From the NCBI GenBank assembly GCA_028693395.1, contig JAQUVJ010000013.1:1-35615 (forward strand): 35,615 nucleotides of DNA, written 5' to 3'. The position numbers and the translations under genes were made by a program. The notes under the pieces were generated by a model that worked only from the letters and a program-made list of their open reading frames with translations, was not told the DNA's origin and did no database searches. Every line of letters begins with the position of its first letter. Position 1 is the stretch's first letter. Below, in pieces: positions 1 through 8,781 of this stretch. Source of the stretch: Candidatus Nanoarchaeia archaeon (GTDB taxonomy: Archaea > Nanobdellota > Nanobdellia > Woesearchaeales > JAQUVJ01).

Positions 1-227
1 ACTTCACTAGTAGCTGCTGATTGTAATGAAGCACCAATATTAATTGCTCCTACAACATCTGCTACGCTTGCTCTTTCTCCTACAACTATCATTGTGTTAA
101 CCTTTCCGTCTTTTACGAAAGGGCTTGGATAGCTATCTAAACTAGCTGCTGCTAATGCACCGCTTGCTGTAATTGCGACACTAGCTCCAACAGCTAATAC
201 TTTTTTTAATACATTTTTCATATTCAT
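1..227 (-). CDS. S-layer protein, N-terminal part (cut by window edge)
   Basis: Not in the ORF track because it runs off the left edge. Reading the minus strand from the ATG at 227 gives 75 open codons: a basic N-terminus (MNMKNVLKKV), a hydrophobic Ala-rich signal peptide ending near ALAAA, then 'YPSPFVKDGKVNTMIVVGE' and 'ADVVGAINIGASLQ'. This layout (signal peptide, FVKDG, IVVG, then a D-V-x-A-A/I-segment) is typical of archaeal S-layer proteins of the Methanococcus/DPANN kind, which form the outer lattice of the cell. The start is supported by GGAGGT eight bases upstream; an in-frame ATG at 221 is the alternative. Codons are visibly richer in GC (GTC, AGC, GGT) than in neighbours, as expected for a very highly expressed gene. 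Most of the protein lies outside the window. Confidence 0.85.
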   Translation of the reverse strand, partial: MNMKNVLKKVLAVGASVAITASGALAAASLDSYPSPFVKDGKVNTMIVVGERASVADVVGAINIGASLQSAATSE

Positions 228-283
228 TGTATTCAACCTCCAATTGGATATAATTATTAATCCATTCTTTTGTTCGATATCTC

Positions 284-300
284 AATATATAAATGTTTCG
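284..300 (-). promoter_or_regulatory. Promoter (BRE + TATA) of the S-layer gene
   Basis: On the minus strand CGAAACATTTATATATTG fits an archaeal BRE (CGAAA) followed by a TATA box. Transcription would start about 25 bases on, near 260, leaving a leader of about 30-35 bases that holds the GGAGG site. A second TATA-like block (TTATATATAA, 501-510) lies further upstream and could give a longer leader. Confidence 0.6.
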
Positions 301-450
301 CCTCTCTTCGTTACTGCTTTTCCTTAATCAAATGAGTTAGACGCTCAAACCTTAAAAATCATCAAGAGTAGTGCGTCACCACTACGACGTTATACATCGA
401 TTATCGACACTTTTTCACAAACATACATATTCCATACTGGTAAATAAAAT
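301..450. other. GC-elevated intergenic segment, possible structured leader or small RNA
   Basis: This part of the S-layer/nucleotidyltransferase spacer is clearly less AT-rich than other intergenic DNA in the window. It contains a 6-bp inverted repeat GTAGTG/CACTAC around a six-base loop (369-386), an overlapping CGTC/GACG pairing, and ATCGATTATCGA. I could not match it to a known RNA family; box C/D and tRNA patterns were looked for and not convincingly found. It may be an extended S-layer leader from the distal TATA, a separate small RNA, or regulator binding DNA. Confidence 0.3.
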
Positions 451-595
451 AATGAAATTAGTATAGGAAAACGTATATTTATGCGATTACAAATTATATT
501 TTATATATAAATCTTTCCATACTAAAAAACTTGTTACACATTATGAAACTTTAAATAAATAAAATATAAAGATGTGTAACAAAAAAAAACAAACA

Positions 596-607
596 ATTAT
601 ATAAACA
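596..607 (+). promoter_or_regulatory. TATA box of the nucleotidyltransferase gene
   Basis: ATTATATAAACA is centred about 29 bases before the ATG at 631, so the mRNA is predicted to be leaderless or nearly so. Confidence 0.55.
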
Positions 608-630
608 TTGAGATATAATTAAAATCGAAA

Positions 631-1443
631 ATGAAACACACCATTTGTTATATGGTCGCAGGAATGTCAAGTCGTTTTAATGGAAAAATAAAACAATTTG
701 CACAAGTAGGACCAAACAAAGAAACATTAATTGAATTTTCTATGAATCAAGCAATAAAAGCAGGATTTAATGAAATAGTTTTCATAGTAGGAGAAAAAAC
801 CAAAGAACCATTTAAAGAAAAATTTCAAAACTCCTATAATAATATACCTATAAAATACGCAGAACAATCTTTCAATAAAGACTTAAGAGATAAACCTTGG
901 GGAACAGTTGATGCACTACTTAGTGCAAAAGATGTTTTAGATTCATCATTTGTAGTTTGTAACGGAGATGATATATACGGAGAAGAAACATTAAAAATAT
1001 TATGCAATTATCTAACAAATAATAAATCAAATGCAACAATAGGATATATATTAGAAAACTCTATACCACAACAAGGAACAGTAAATAGAGGAATATTTCA
1101 AATAAAAGATAACAAAGTAACACAAATAGAAGAAACATTCAACATATCAAAAGATAATCTAAAAGAAAGAAATATAGATCCTAAATCATATTGTAGTATG
1201 AATATATTTGCAATGCAAAAAGAAACATTAGATCTACTAAATGAAAAACTAACAGATTTCAAAGAAACAAACAAAGATAGTAGAAGCGCAGAATGTTTAT
1301 TACCTGTAGAAATCTCAAATCTAATAAAAGAAGGAAAAATAGAAATGGATATATTTGAAACCACAGATAAATGTTTAGGAGTAACAAATCCAGAAGATGA
1401 ATTTAAACTAAGAGAATTACTTAAATTCATTGATCTTATTTAA
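631..1443 (+). CDS. Nucleotidyltransferase (NTP_transferase family, sugar-nucleotide type)
   Basis: A 270-aa protein of the NTP_transferase superfamily, which joins an NTP to a sugar phosphate or related phosphate with release of pyrophosphate. The N-terminus 'MVAGMSSRF-NGKIKQ...VGPN' matches the branch whose signature is usually MAAGMGSRxGGLKQ...VGPNGE, and 'PWGTVDALLSAKD' and 'VVCNGDDIYG' (residues about 90-118) are the nucleotide/metal-binding parts with the catalytic Asp pair. The exact sugar substrate cannot be read from sequence. It sits divergently from the S-layer gene, so a role in surface glycan supply is possible but only inferred. Its last 27 bases overlap the end of the convergent rloB-like gene. 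A TATA box 24-35 bases before the ATG supports the start. Confidence 0.8.
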   Translation: MKHTICYMVAGMSSRFNGKIKQFAQVGPNKETLIEFSMNQAIKAGFNEIVFIVGEKTKEPFKEKFQNSYNNIPIKYAEQSFNKDLRDKPWGTVDALLSAKDVLDSSFVVCNGDDIYGEETLKILCNYLTNNKSNATIGYILENSIPQQGTVNRGIFQIKDNKVTQIEETFNISKDNLKERNIDPKSYCSMNIFAMQKETLDLLNEKLTDFKETNKDSRSAECLLPVEISNLIKEGKIEMDIFETTDKCLGVTNPEDEFKLRELLKFIDLI

Positions 1444-2031
1444 AACTTCATAAACTAAAGTTAGAGGAGTTGATTCTCTACTAATCAACTCCACATTATT
1501 TTTTAAATGAAATTCTTTAATTTTTTTTGCATTTTTTTTTGCTAATTCAATTCTATCCTTAGTTTTTTCATAAAGTTCTTTCTCAGATTTAGTATCTAAG
1601 TTAAATTTAGTTTTAACAAGTTCATAAACTTGATTTTGATCATAAGAAACATCTGGATAATATCCATGATGACATAATATCCAATATTCAAAAGAAGGAT
1701 TAGAATAACCCAAAATTATTTTATCTCTTGCCTTTTTTTTAGCTGCTAACAAAATTTCATTACTATTTTGTGTTTTGTCATCTCTATCAAAAAAACAAGC
1801 AACAATATCTCTATTTTTATCAAATTCACCACGATTTGACATAAATTTTAATGCTTCATCAACAATTTGTTCTGATGGTTTATATGAAGAAAGTATTGGT
1901 TTAATTTTTAATCTAAGACGTTCTGTAACTCGTAAATTTTCTAAATACCTTGTTTCTGTTAATCCTTCACAAAAAATCCACAAAGTACTCGTTTGCTTTT
2001 TTTCTTCACGAATCTTTCTTACCATTTTCAC
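1417..2031 (-). CDS. RloB-like protein (TOPRIM-type putative nuclease)
   Basis: A 204-aa RloB-family protein. Visible motifs are 'CEGLTETRYL' (about 21-30), 'FFDRDD' (80-85) and 'SNPSFEYWILCHH' (110-122). The E...DxD arrangement is that of TOPRIM-like nucleases, and the SNPxFExW block is typical of RloB. The gene follows the RloA-like ATPase directly: the ATPase stop and the GTG start share one base (TAGTG), so translation is probably coupled. An ATG two codons later (2025) is an alternative start. RloA/RloB pairs were first noted in restriction loci, and ATPase plus TOPRIM pairs (compare OLD and PARIS) act in phage defence; defence here is inference. The 3' end overlaps the convergent nucleotidyltransferase gene. 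Confidence 0.82.
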   Translation of the reverse strand: MKMVRKIREEKKQTSTLWIFCEGLTETRYLENLRVTERLRLKIKPILSSYKPSEQIVDEALKFMSNRGEFDKNRDIVACFFDRDDKTQNSNEILLAAKKKARDKIILGYSNPSFEYWILCHHGYYPDVSYDQNQVYELVKTKFNLDTKSEKELYEKTKDRIELAKKNAKKIKEFHLKNNVELISRESTPLTLVYEVLNKINEFK

Positions 2032-3281
2032 TACTCAAAAAAATTTTCATCAATAAAAGGTAATCCACCAACTCTTCCATTTAAATAAGCATTTTCAAAA
2101 CTTAAAGACTCCCTTAAATCAAAATTATCCAAAGAATTTAATTCAGTTGCTTTATTTGGATCTTTAGAACAAATGTATACCTGATCTCTTCTAAACAAAC
2201 CTTTATTTTTCAACAAAGTCGTATCATGAGTTGTAACAACCAATTGTCCATTTTTTTTATTGTGTTTACTTTGAAATAATCTAATTATAAATTCAGTAAT
2301 ATTTGGATGTAAATATAATTCAAATTCATCAATAAACAAAGTTTTTCCTGTTTGCAAAATATTATAAATTTGACCTAAAATATCTAAAGTTTTTCTTGTT
2401 CCTGAAGATTCTAAATTTTCTTTAAATTCAACAAATTTTCCATCTTCATCTTTATGAATAAAACTTAAATCAAAAATTTCTCTTTGTTCATCAGGCAATG
2501 CTCTAAAAAGCAATTGTCCTAATTCATTTTTTAATTCAATCGGTGGAACTTTCTTTTTCTCGATCTTCAAATCAAGAATTCCACCAAAATCAGCTTTTTT
2601 CATAATTTCAAGAACCCAAGATTTAAATTCAACATCCTGAATTAATTTATCTCTTGTATAATCTCTCCATTGAGAAAGAATTCCAAAAACGATTATAATA
2701 TCATTTAAAAAATAATCATATACATCTTTTAATGCTTCATAATTTCTATCATTAACAGCAACAGGAAGATACAATCTTTTTAATATAGTTTCCTTACCCC
2801 AATTAGTTTGAAGCTTTGAATCTACATAAAACTTGAATCTTTCTTCTTTATTCTCATCTCTAATATAATATGTCTTTAAATTTTCTCCTTTTGGTTTATA
2901 TTTTAAATACTCTTCAACAAAACCTCTTTTGTCACATGAAAATCCATAAATATATCTTACTTCATTTTTTATGAAAGTGAATTCAAAATTTGTCGGTTTT
3001 AATTTAGTATCATTATTTAAAAGAAAAGGAACTCTTGGAATTTCTGTATCAACTTTAAAATTTACTGATTCTTTAATCATTTGACATGCGAAAAATAATG
3101 CTTTCATTATATTTGATTTACCTGAAGCATTTGCACCATAAATAACAATAGTCTTTAAAAGAGAATAATCTAATTCTTGAAATGTATTTTCTTTTAAATT
3201 AGAAATTGAAGCTGAATCTAAACTTAATACAACTTCATCTTTTATTGAAAGAAAATTTGAAACTTTAAATTCAATTAACAT
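2031..3281 (-). CDS. RloA-like AAA/ABC-type ATPase
   Basis: A 416-aa ATPase of the AAA_15/AAA_21 (RloA, OLD-like) group. It starts with 'MLIEFKVSNFLSI', has a Walker A 'IYGANASGKSN' near residues 47-57, a Walker B 'TLFIDEFELYLHP' near 315, and a switch histidine in 'VVTTHD'. The middle of the protein is less conserved and probably carries coiled-coil or sensor parts. In this family the ATPase senses an invader or DNA state and controls the partner nuclease, here the RloB-like protein encoded immediately downstream. The start is well supported by AGGTGG six bases before the ATG and a TATA-like AATATATAAAT around 3312-3323. The gene is intact and of normal length. Confidence 0.85.
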   Translation of the reverse strand: MLIEFKVSNFLSIKDEVVLSLDSASISNLKENTFQELDYSLLKTIVIYGANASGKSNIMKALFFACQMIKESVNFKVDTEIPRVPFLLNNDTKLKPTNFEFTFIKNEVRYIYGFSCDKRGFVEEYLKYKPKGENLKTYYIRDENKEERFKFYVDSKLQTNWGKETILKRLYLPVAVNDRNYEALKDVYDYFLNDIIIVFGILSQWRDYTRDKLIQDVEFKSWVLEIMKKADFGGILDLKIEKKKVPPIELKNELGQLLFRALPDEQREIFDLSFIHKDEDGKFVEFKENLESSGTRKTLDILGQIYNILQTGKTLFIDEFELYLHPNITEFIIRLFQSKHNKKNGQLVVTTHDTTLLKNKGLFRRDQVYICSKDPNKATELNSLDNFDLRESLSFENAYLNGRVGGLPFIDENFFE

Positions 3282-3285
3282 TTTT

Positions 3286-3349
3286 CCACCTAATAAATAA
3301 AAATACCTAATTATTTATATATTTTTCTATAAATATGCAAATTATTTGC
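3286..3349 (-). promoter_or_regulatory. rloA-like promoter with SD site and upstream palindrome
   Basis: Reading minus: a 13-bp perfect palindrome GCAAATAATTTGC (3337-3349), then a TATA-like AATATATAAAT (about 3312-3323), then AGGTGG just before the ATG. The palindrome lies directly upstream of the TATA/BRE region, a usual place for an archaeal regulator site. The regulator is unknown. Confidence 0.45.
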
Positions 3350-3374
3350 GGATTTCGTGAAAATATATGAATAA

Positions 3375-4619
3375 TTACTTAAATTCAAGTAGGAATTTAA
3401 ATAAAGGAATAATATCAATATCATCTCTTGAAAAATCTTGAGAAAAATTAATTATTAATCCTTTCTTTAAATCAAATCTTTCTTTTACTTTTTTTATTCC
3501 TTTTATTTCTCTATCTATGTCATTTTCGTTTAATTCATAACATACTTGAATTGCATTAACAACTACATTGTTCTTTTTTATAATAAAATCACATTCAAAA
3601 CCATTTTTATCATAAAATATATCATATCCTAATCTTTTTAAATGTAAAAAAACTAAATTTTCAATCATTCTACCAATATCCTTAGATAATTTCAATGACA
3701 TTATACTATTAAATCCTAAATCAATACTATAAAATTTTGAATTATAACCTCCATCTATTTTATTTAATCTAAATCCCATAAAAACATCTTCAATATAATC
3801 CATATAATTATACAAAGAATCTTTTGAAACACTAAGTCCGTTTGAATTCATATCATTATATATTCTATTAATAGAAATCTCATTTGACAAATTATTATAT
3901 AATATATTAATAAATCTCCTTAATACATTACTATTAGAAATAGAATATCTTTCAACAATATCTCTAAACATCATTGTATTCATATAACTTTTAAGCATAG
4001 CTTCTCTAATATTTTCATCATCTTCATTTACAATAACACCAGGAAATCCTCCTGTTTCTATATATTTATTTAAAGAATTTAGAATATTTGCTCTACCTTG
4101 TGTTGAAATAATATCAATTTCAATATCTTTAAAAGATAAATATTCTTTAAAAGACAAAGGTAATATTTCATAAGATAAAGCTCTACCACGAAGACTTGTA
4201 GAAATTTCTTTACTTAACATTTTTGATGAAGAACCAGTTATAAAAATATTCTTTGATAAAGACGAATGAATTCTTCTTACAAATTTTTCCCAATTATTAG
4301 TTTCTTGAATTTCATCAAAAAAGAAATACACATTAGACAAATCTTTTGTTGGATATAATTCTAAATAAGCATCTATTATTTCTTGAAATTCCCAATTATA
4401 TCCAAGCCTTTCATCTTCAAAATCAATATAAATTACATTAGTTATATCTTCTATTTGTGTTATTAAATAATACATCAAATATGTTTTACCTGATCTTCTT
4501 GGACCTATTAATGCAATAATTTGTTCAGATTTTAAAGGAATGTTTACTTCTCTTTTTTTTACTCCTTTAAATTTTTTTAAATGAAAATCTTTTATAATTT
4601 GTTTAAATAATTCTTTCAT
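3375..4619 (-). CDS. AAA_14/DUF4143 ATPase
   Basis: A 414-aa member of the AAA_14 plus DUF4143 family, widespread in archaea and bacteria with unclear function. The N-terminal ATPase shows Walker A 'LIGPRRSGKTYLMY', Walker B 'YFFFDEIQET' and sensor 'FITGSSSKML', then 'RGRALSYEILPLSFKEYL'. The C-terminal DUF4143 part ends with 'FECDFIIKKNN...AIQVCYE', which resembles a PD-(D/E)xK nuclease core. The ORF track starts at 4730, but those extra 37 residues translate the promoter and a repeat; I chose the ATG at 4619 because TTTATATAA lies about 25 bases upstream, predicting a leaderless mRNA. It sits between RloAB and an R-M system, which suggests a role in defence or mobile-element conflict. Confidence 0.82.
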   Translation of the reverse strand: MKELFKQIIKDFHLKKFKGVKKREVNIPLKSEQIIALIGPRRSGKTYLMYYLITQIEDITNVIYIDFEDERLGYNWEFQEIIDAYLELYPTKDLSNVYFFFDEIQETNNWEKFVRRIHSSLSKNIFITGSSSKMLSKEISTSLRGRALSYEILPLSFKEYLSFKDIEIDIISTQGRANILNSLNKYIETGGFPGVIVNEDDENIREAMLKSYMNTMMFRDIVERYSISNSNVLRRFINILYNNLSNEISINRIYNDMNSNGLSVSKDSLYNYMDYIEDVFMGFRLNKIDGGYNSKFYSIDLGFNSIMSLKLSKDIGRMIENLVFLHLKRLGYDIFYDKNGFECDFIIKKNNVVVNAIQVCYELNENDIDREIKGIKKVKERFDLKKGLIINFSQDFSRDDIDIIPLFKFLLEFK

Positions 4620-4639
4620 ATTATTATACCAATTAACTT

Positions 4640-4712
4640 TTATATAAATTCTTCCTTCTAAAAAGGAAAAATAAGAAAAATTCTTCCTTCTAAAAAGGAA
4701 AAATAAAAAAAA
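4640..4712 (-). promoter_or_regulatory. Promoter of the DUF4143 ATPase with doubled 32-bp candidate operator
   Basis: TTTATATAA (minus, 4640-4649) is the TATA box. Immediately upstream are two direct copies of a 32-bp unit (4649-4680, 4681-4712; one mismatch), each with the inverted repeat TTCCTT-CTAAA-AAGGAA (4652-4668 and 4684-4700). The 32-bp spacing is close to three helical turns, so two bound regulator dimers would lie on the same face of the DNA. This is a likely operator for an unknown factor. Confidence 0.5.
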
Positions 4713-4949
4713 TAAGATATAATATATCACATAAATAATAATATATATAATAAAAAAGACAACAAATTAAAATAAAGAAATAAGGAAAAATAAATTAAAT
4801 ATAAAATGAAAAATAAATCAAATATAAAATAAAAAAATAAAAGAATATAAAAAATAAAAAATAAAAAAATAAAAGAATATAAAAAATAAAATAAAATAAA
4901 ATAAAACAGAATAAATTGAATAAAAGACATTAGTCATGCATTAATAAAA
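4713..4949. other. Low-complexity A-rich intergenic DNA
   Basis: Repeated short units such as AAAATAAA and AAATATAAAA between two divergent promoters. The minus-strand ORF in the track (4727-4930, almost only F, L, I, Y) is a shadow of this composition. No gene seen. Confidence 0.6.
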
Positions 4950-4959
4950 TTTATATAAA
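4950..4959 (+). promoter_or_regulatory. TATA box of the methyltransferase/endonuclease operon
   Basis: TTTATATAAA is centred about 26 bases before the ATG at 4981, predicting leaderless transcription of the R-M operon from a fully archaeal promoter. Confidence 0.65.
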
Positions 4960-4980
4960 AAACAATAGATTAAATAACAT

Positions 4981-5979
4981 ATGATTGAAAGCTTAAAATT
5001 TATTGATTTATTTGCAGGAATTGGTGGATTTAGAATTGCCTTAGAAAATAATCAAGCAAAATGTGTTTTTTCTTCGGAAATAGATAAATTTGCCAAAATA
5101 ACCTATAAAGAAAATTTTAATGAAATACCTTACGGAGATATAACACAAATAGATGAATCTAAAATACCAAAACACGATATTTTATGTGCTGGATTTCCAT
5201 GTCAACCATTTAGTATATCTGGAAAACAAAAAGGATTTTATGATACAAAAGGAACTTTATTTTTTGAAATTGTTAGAATAGTTAACTATCACAAACCAAA
5301 AATTATTTTTCTAGAAAATGTAAAAAACCTAATAAATCACTCTAATGGAAAAACTTTCAAAACAATACTAAAAACCTTAAAATTATTAAATTACAATGTT
5401 TTTTATGATATTTTAAGTTCAAGTCATTATGGAGTCCCACAATCAAGACAAAGAATTTACATTGTATGTTTTAGAAAAGATTTAGAAATAAATAACTTTA
5501 ATTTTCCTAATCCAACAAACAAAGAAATCTACTTAAAAGATATATTAGAAAAAAACAATGAAACAAAAAATTATATCATTAAAAGAAACGATGTTAAATT
5601 TTGGGAAAAAGATGAAACCCCAATATTAAAACCAATTCAAATAGGAGAAATAAATAAAGGAGGCCAAGGAGAAAGAATTTATAGTACAAATGGTCACGCA
5701 ATTACCCTAAGTGCCTATGGAGGAGGTGTTGGTGGAAAGACTGGCGTATACTTAATTAATGAAGAAATTAGAAAATTAACACCTAGAGAATGTGCAAGAG
5801 TCCAAGGTTTTCCAGAATGGTTCAAAATTCCAGTAAGCAAAGCTCAAGCATACAAACAATTTGGAAATAGCGTATCAATTCCTGTTATTGAATATATTTT
5901 TAAGGAAATATTAAACGCACTAGATAAAAAAACAAAAGAACAAAGCCTTTCAAAGCAAATACAATCTATAAAAATATAA
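4981..5979 (+). CDS. DNA (cytosine-5) methyltransferase, HhaI-like, predicted GCGC-specific
   Basis: A 332-aa C5-cytosine methyltransferase that uses S-adenosylmethionine. Motifs are in order: I 'FIDLFAGIGGFR', IV 'LCAGFPCQPFSISGKQKGF' with the catalytic Cys, VI 'FLENVKNL', VIII 'SRQRIYIVCF', IX 'RKLTPRECARVQGFP' and X 'QAYKQFGNSV'. The whole chain is strikingly close to M.HhaI as I remember it, including the target-recognition segment 'KGGQGERIYSTNG-AITLSAYGGG', so the predicted product is GCGC methylated on the inner C. The predicted cognate HinP1I-like endonuclease follows one base after the stop. Family and motifs are seen; the specificity is inferred from the recognition domain. Confidence 0.93.
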   Translation: MIESLKFIDLFAGIGGFRIALENNQAKCVFSSEIDKFAKITYKENFNEIPYGDITQIDESKIPKHDILCAGFPCQPFSISGKQKGFYDTKGTLFFEIVRIVNYHKPKIIFLENVKNLINHSNGKTFKTILKTLKLLNYNVFYDILSSSHYGVPQSRQRIYIVCFRKDLEINNFNFPNPTNKEIYLKDILEKNNETKNYIIKRNDVKFWEKDETPILKPIQIGEINKGGQGERIYSTNGHAITLSAYGGGVGGKTGVYLINEEIRKLTPRECARVQGFPEWFKIPVSKAQAYKQFGNSVSIPVIEYIFKEILNALDKKTKEQSLSKQIQSIKI

Positions 5980-5980
5980 A

Positions 5981-6766
<786 letters not shown>

Positions 6767-6966
6767 TAAACAAAAAAAAACATAAGAAAAAATATAAAGA
6801 GAACTATAAAAAAAGTAATAAAAAACAAAAAATTATAATAAAATAAAAATAATAAAAATAAATTAAAAAATTAAATTAAAATTGAAGATAAATTAAAAAA
6901 TTAAATATAAAATGTAAATAAATTAAAAAATTAAAAAAAAAAAAAAAAAAATAAATAAAGAATCAA
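6767..6966. other. A-rich spacer between convergent genes
   Basis: Short imperfect repeats of AAATTAAAAAATTAAA and a run of about 17 A. Read on the minus strand this gives T-rich tracts after the alaS stop, suitable as an archaeal U-rich terminator. Confidence 0.45.
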
Positions 6967-8727
6967 TTACTCCAAGATAGCCTTAATTCTCCTAATCCCT
7001 GAAGCACTTGATTCTTCCTTTAATATCCTAAAATGTCCTAACTTTGAAACATTATCTACATGAGGTCCCATACAAATCTCCTTTGAATAATCTCCCATGC
7101 TATAAACACTAACAACTTCTGGATATCTATTTCCAAATTCTGCCTGAGCTCCACTATTTAATGCCTCATCTAATTTCATTTCCTTTTTATCAACTTCTAA
7201 ACCTAAAGAAATAACTCTATTTACTTCATCTTCAATAGCTTTCTTTTCTTCATCAGTCAATTTTCTATTAAAATTAAAATCAAATCTTAATCTCTCAGGT
7301 GTAATATTTGAACCTTTTTGAACAATATTTTTATCTAAAACCCTTCTCAAAGCTTCACCTAAAATATGAGTTGCACTATGATATTTTGTAGTAATCTCAG
7401 AACTATCACTAAGTCCTCCTTTAAACTTTTTTTCTGCTCCAACTCTTGACAATTCTTGATGTTTTTCCATCTCCTTATTAAATTTATCAACATCAACCTC
7501 CAATCCTTTTTCCATTGCCATCTCCTTTGTCATTTCCAATGGAAAACCATAAGTTGAAAATAATAAAAACGCTTTAGTAAAAACCTTTTGATTGAATTTT
7601 ATCATATTTTCAGCAATTCTTTCAAATTCCCTTGTTCCAACAACCAAAGTTTTACTAAATTTTTCCTCTTCCAATTTAATTTCATTTAAAATAAACTCTT
7701 TTCTCTCATTTAATTCAGGATATTCAACTCCATAAATGTCAATAACCTTTGATGCAAGCAAACTTAAAACACTATCCTTTACATCTAACAAATAAAGAAC
7801 TCTAATTACTCTTCTAATAAACCTTCTAAGAATATATCCTTGATCAACATTTGATGGACTAATTCCCCTTGGATCCCCCAAGACAAAAACCGAAGACCTA
7901 ATATGATCTGCAACAATTCTCATTTCTTTTTTATAATCTTCATATTTCTTATTAGATAAATCACAAACTAAATCAATTATAGGTTTAAATCTTTCAGTTA
8001 AATAATTATCAGAAAATCCTTGCAAAAGAGCAGAAACTCTTTCAACACCAAGACCAGTATCAACATTTTTTTGTTGAAGCAAAGTAAAAACACCATCTTT
8101 ACTTTTATTATATTGCATAAAAACATTATTCCAAATTTCAACCCATCTTTTATCCTTTGGATCATAAACTTTTGGAACATCTAAACTACTAGCCCAATAA
8201 AAAATTTCAGTATCAGGACCACAAGGACCACTATCTCCAGCAGGTCCCCACCAATTATCCTTTTTTGGCAAAAAAGCAATTCTATCTTCACTTATTCCTA
8301 AAGATTTCCAAGCATTAAAAGCCTCCATGTCCTTTTGAGCATCCTCATCTCCTTCAAAACAAGTAACAGCAAGTCTTGAAATATCAATTTTTAAAACCTT
8401 AGTTAGAAACTCAAAACTAAATTCAATAGATTCCTTCTTAAAATAATCACCAAGTGACCAATTTCCAAGCATTTCAAAGAAAGTATGATGAACCTCATCT
8501 CCAACTTCATCAATATCCCCTGTTCTCAAACATTTCTGCACACTAGTAAGTCTAGTTCCAAGCGGATGTTTTTCCCCCATTAAAAAAGGAACCAAAGGAT
8601 GCATTCCCGCAGTTGTAAACAAAACAGTCGGATCATTTTCAGGTATAAGAGAAGAAGACGGTATTCTTTTATGTCCCTTGCTTTCAAAAAACTTCAAATA
8701 AACTTCCTTTAAATCTATTGCTTTCAT
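6967..8727 (-). CDS. alaS: Alanyl-tRNA synthetase, short bacterial-type (no C-Ala domain)
   Basis: Charges tRNA-Ala with alanine. The 586-aa protein has the class II core ('FFESKGHKRIPSSSLIPENDPTVLFTTAGM', 'TFFEMLGNWS', 'GPAGDSGPCGPDTEIFYW', 'NVDTGLGVERV') and an editing domain with 'HSATH' and 'CMGPHVDN', the HxxxH and CxxxH zinc/editing sites. It stops right after the editing domain, so the DHHA1/C-Ala part of full-length enzymes (about 870 aa) is absent. Sequence and length resemble the short AlaRS of Patescibacteria and some DPANN rather than the archaeal enzyme; transfer is inferred. The ORF track begins at 8745, but the ATG at 8727 fits family N-termini and has a TTTAAATAA box about 25 bases upstream. 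Confidence 0.93.
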   Translation of the reverse strand: MKAIDLKEVYLKFFESKGHKRIPSSSLIPENDPTVLFTTAGMHPLVPFLMGEKHPLGTRLTSVQKCLRTGDIDEVGDEVHHTFFEMLGNWSLGDYFKKESIEFSFEFLTKVLKIDISRLAVTCFEGDEDAQKDMEAFNAWKSLGISEDRIAFLPKKDNWWGPAGDSGPCGPDTEIFYWASSLDVPKVYDPKDKRWVEIWNNVFMQYNKSKDGVFTLLQQKNVDTGLGVERVSALLQGFSDNYLTERFKPIIDLVCDLSNKKYEDYKKEMRIVADHIRSSVFVLGDPRGISPSNVDQGYILRRFIRRVIRVLYLLDVKDSVLSLLASKVIDIYGVEYPELNERKEFILNEIKLEEEKFSKTLVVGTREFERIAENMIKFNQKVFTKAFLLFSTYGFPLEMTKEMAMEKGLEVDVDKFNKEMEKHQELSRVGAEKKFKGGLSDSSEITTKYHSATHILGEALRRVLDKNIVQKGSNITPERLRFDFNFNRKLTDEEKKAIEDEVNRVISLGLEVDKKEMKLDEALNSGAQAEFGNRYPEVVSVYSMGDYSKEICMGPHVDNVSKLGHFRILKEESSASGIRRIKAILE

Positions 8728-8781
8728 GATTATAGTAAAAAACAACTATTATTTAAATTTTATATTTAATATTTAGATGAA

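Noticed and set aside
301-450. Box C/D or H/ACA RNA or tRNA upstream of the S-layer gene
   Set aside because: TTGATGA resembles a C box, but no matching D box or kink-turn pairing was found; no cloverleaf.
4620-4730. N-terminal extension of the DUF4143 ATPase as a TM or signal segment
   Set aside because: It translates a TATA box and a tandem repeat; the family starts at the MKELF Met, which has a leaderless promoter.
4727-4930. 67-aa minus-strand ORF (F/L/I/Y-rich)
   Set aside because: Pure shadow of A-rich repeats between two promoters; no SD, no domain-like composition.
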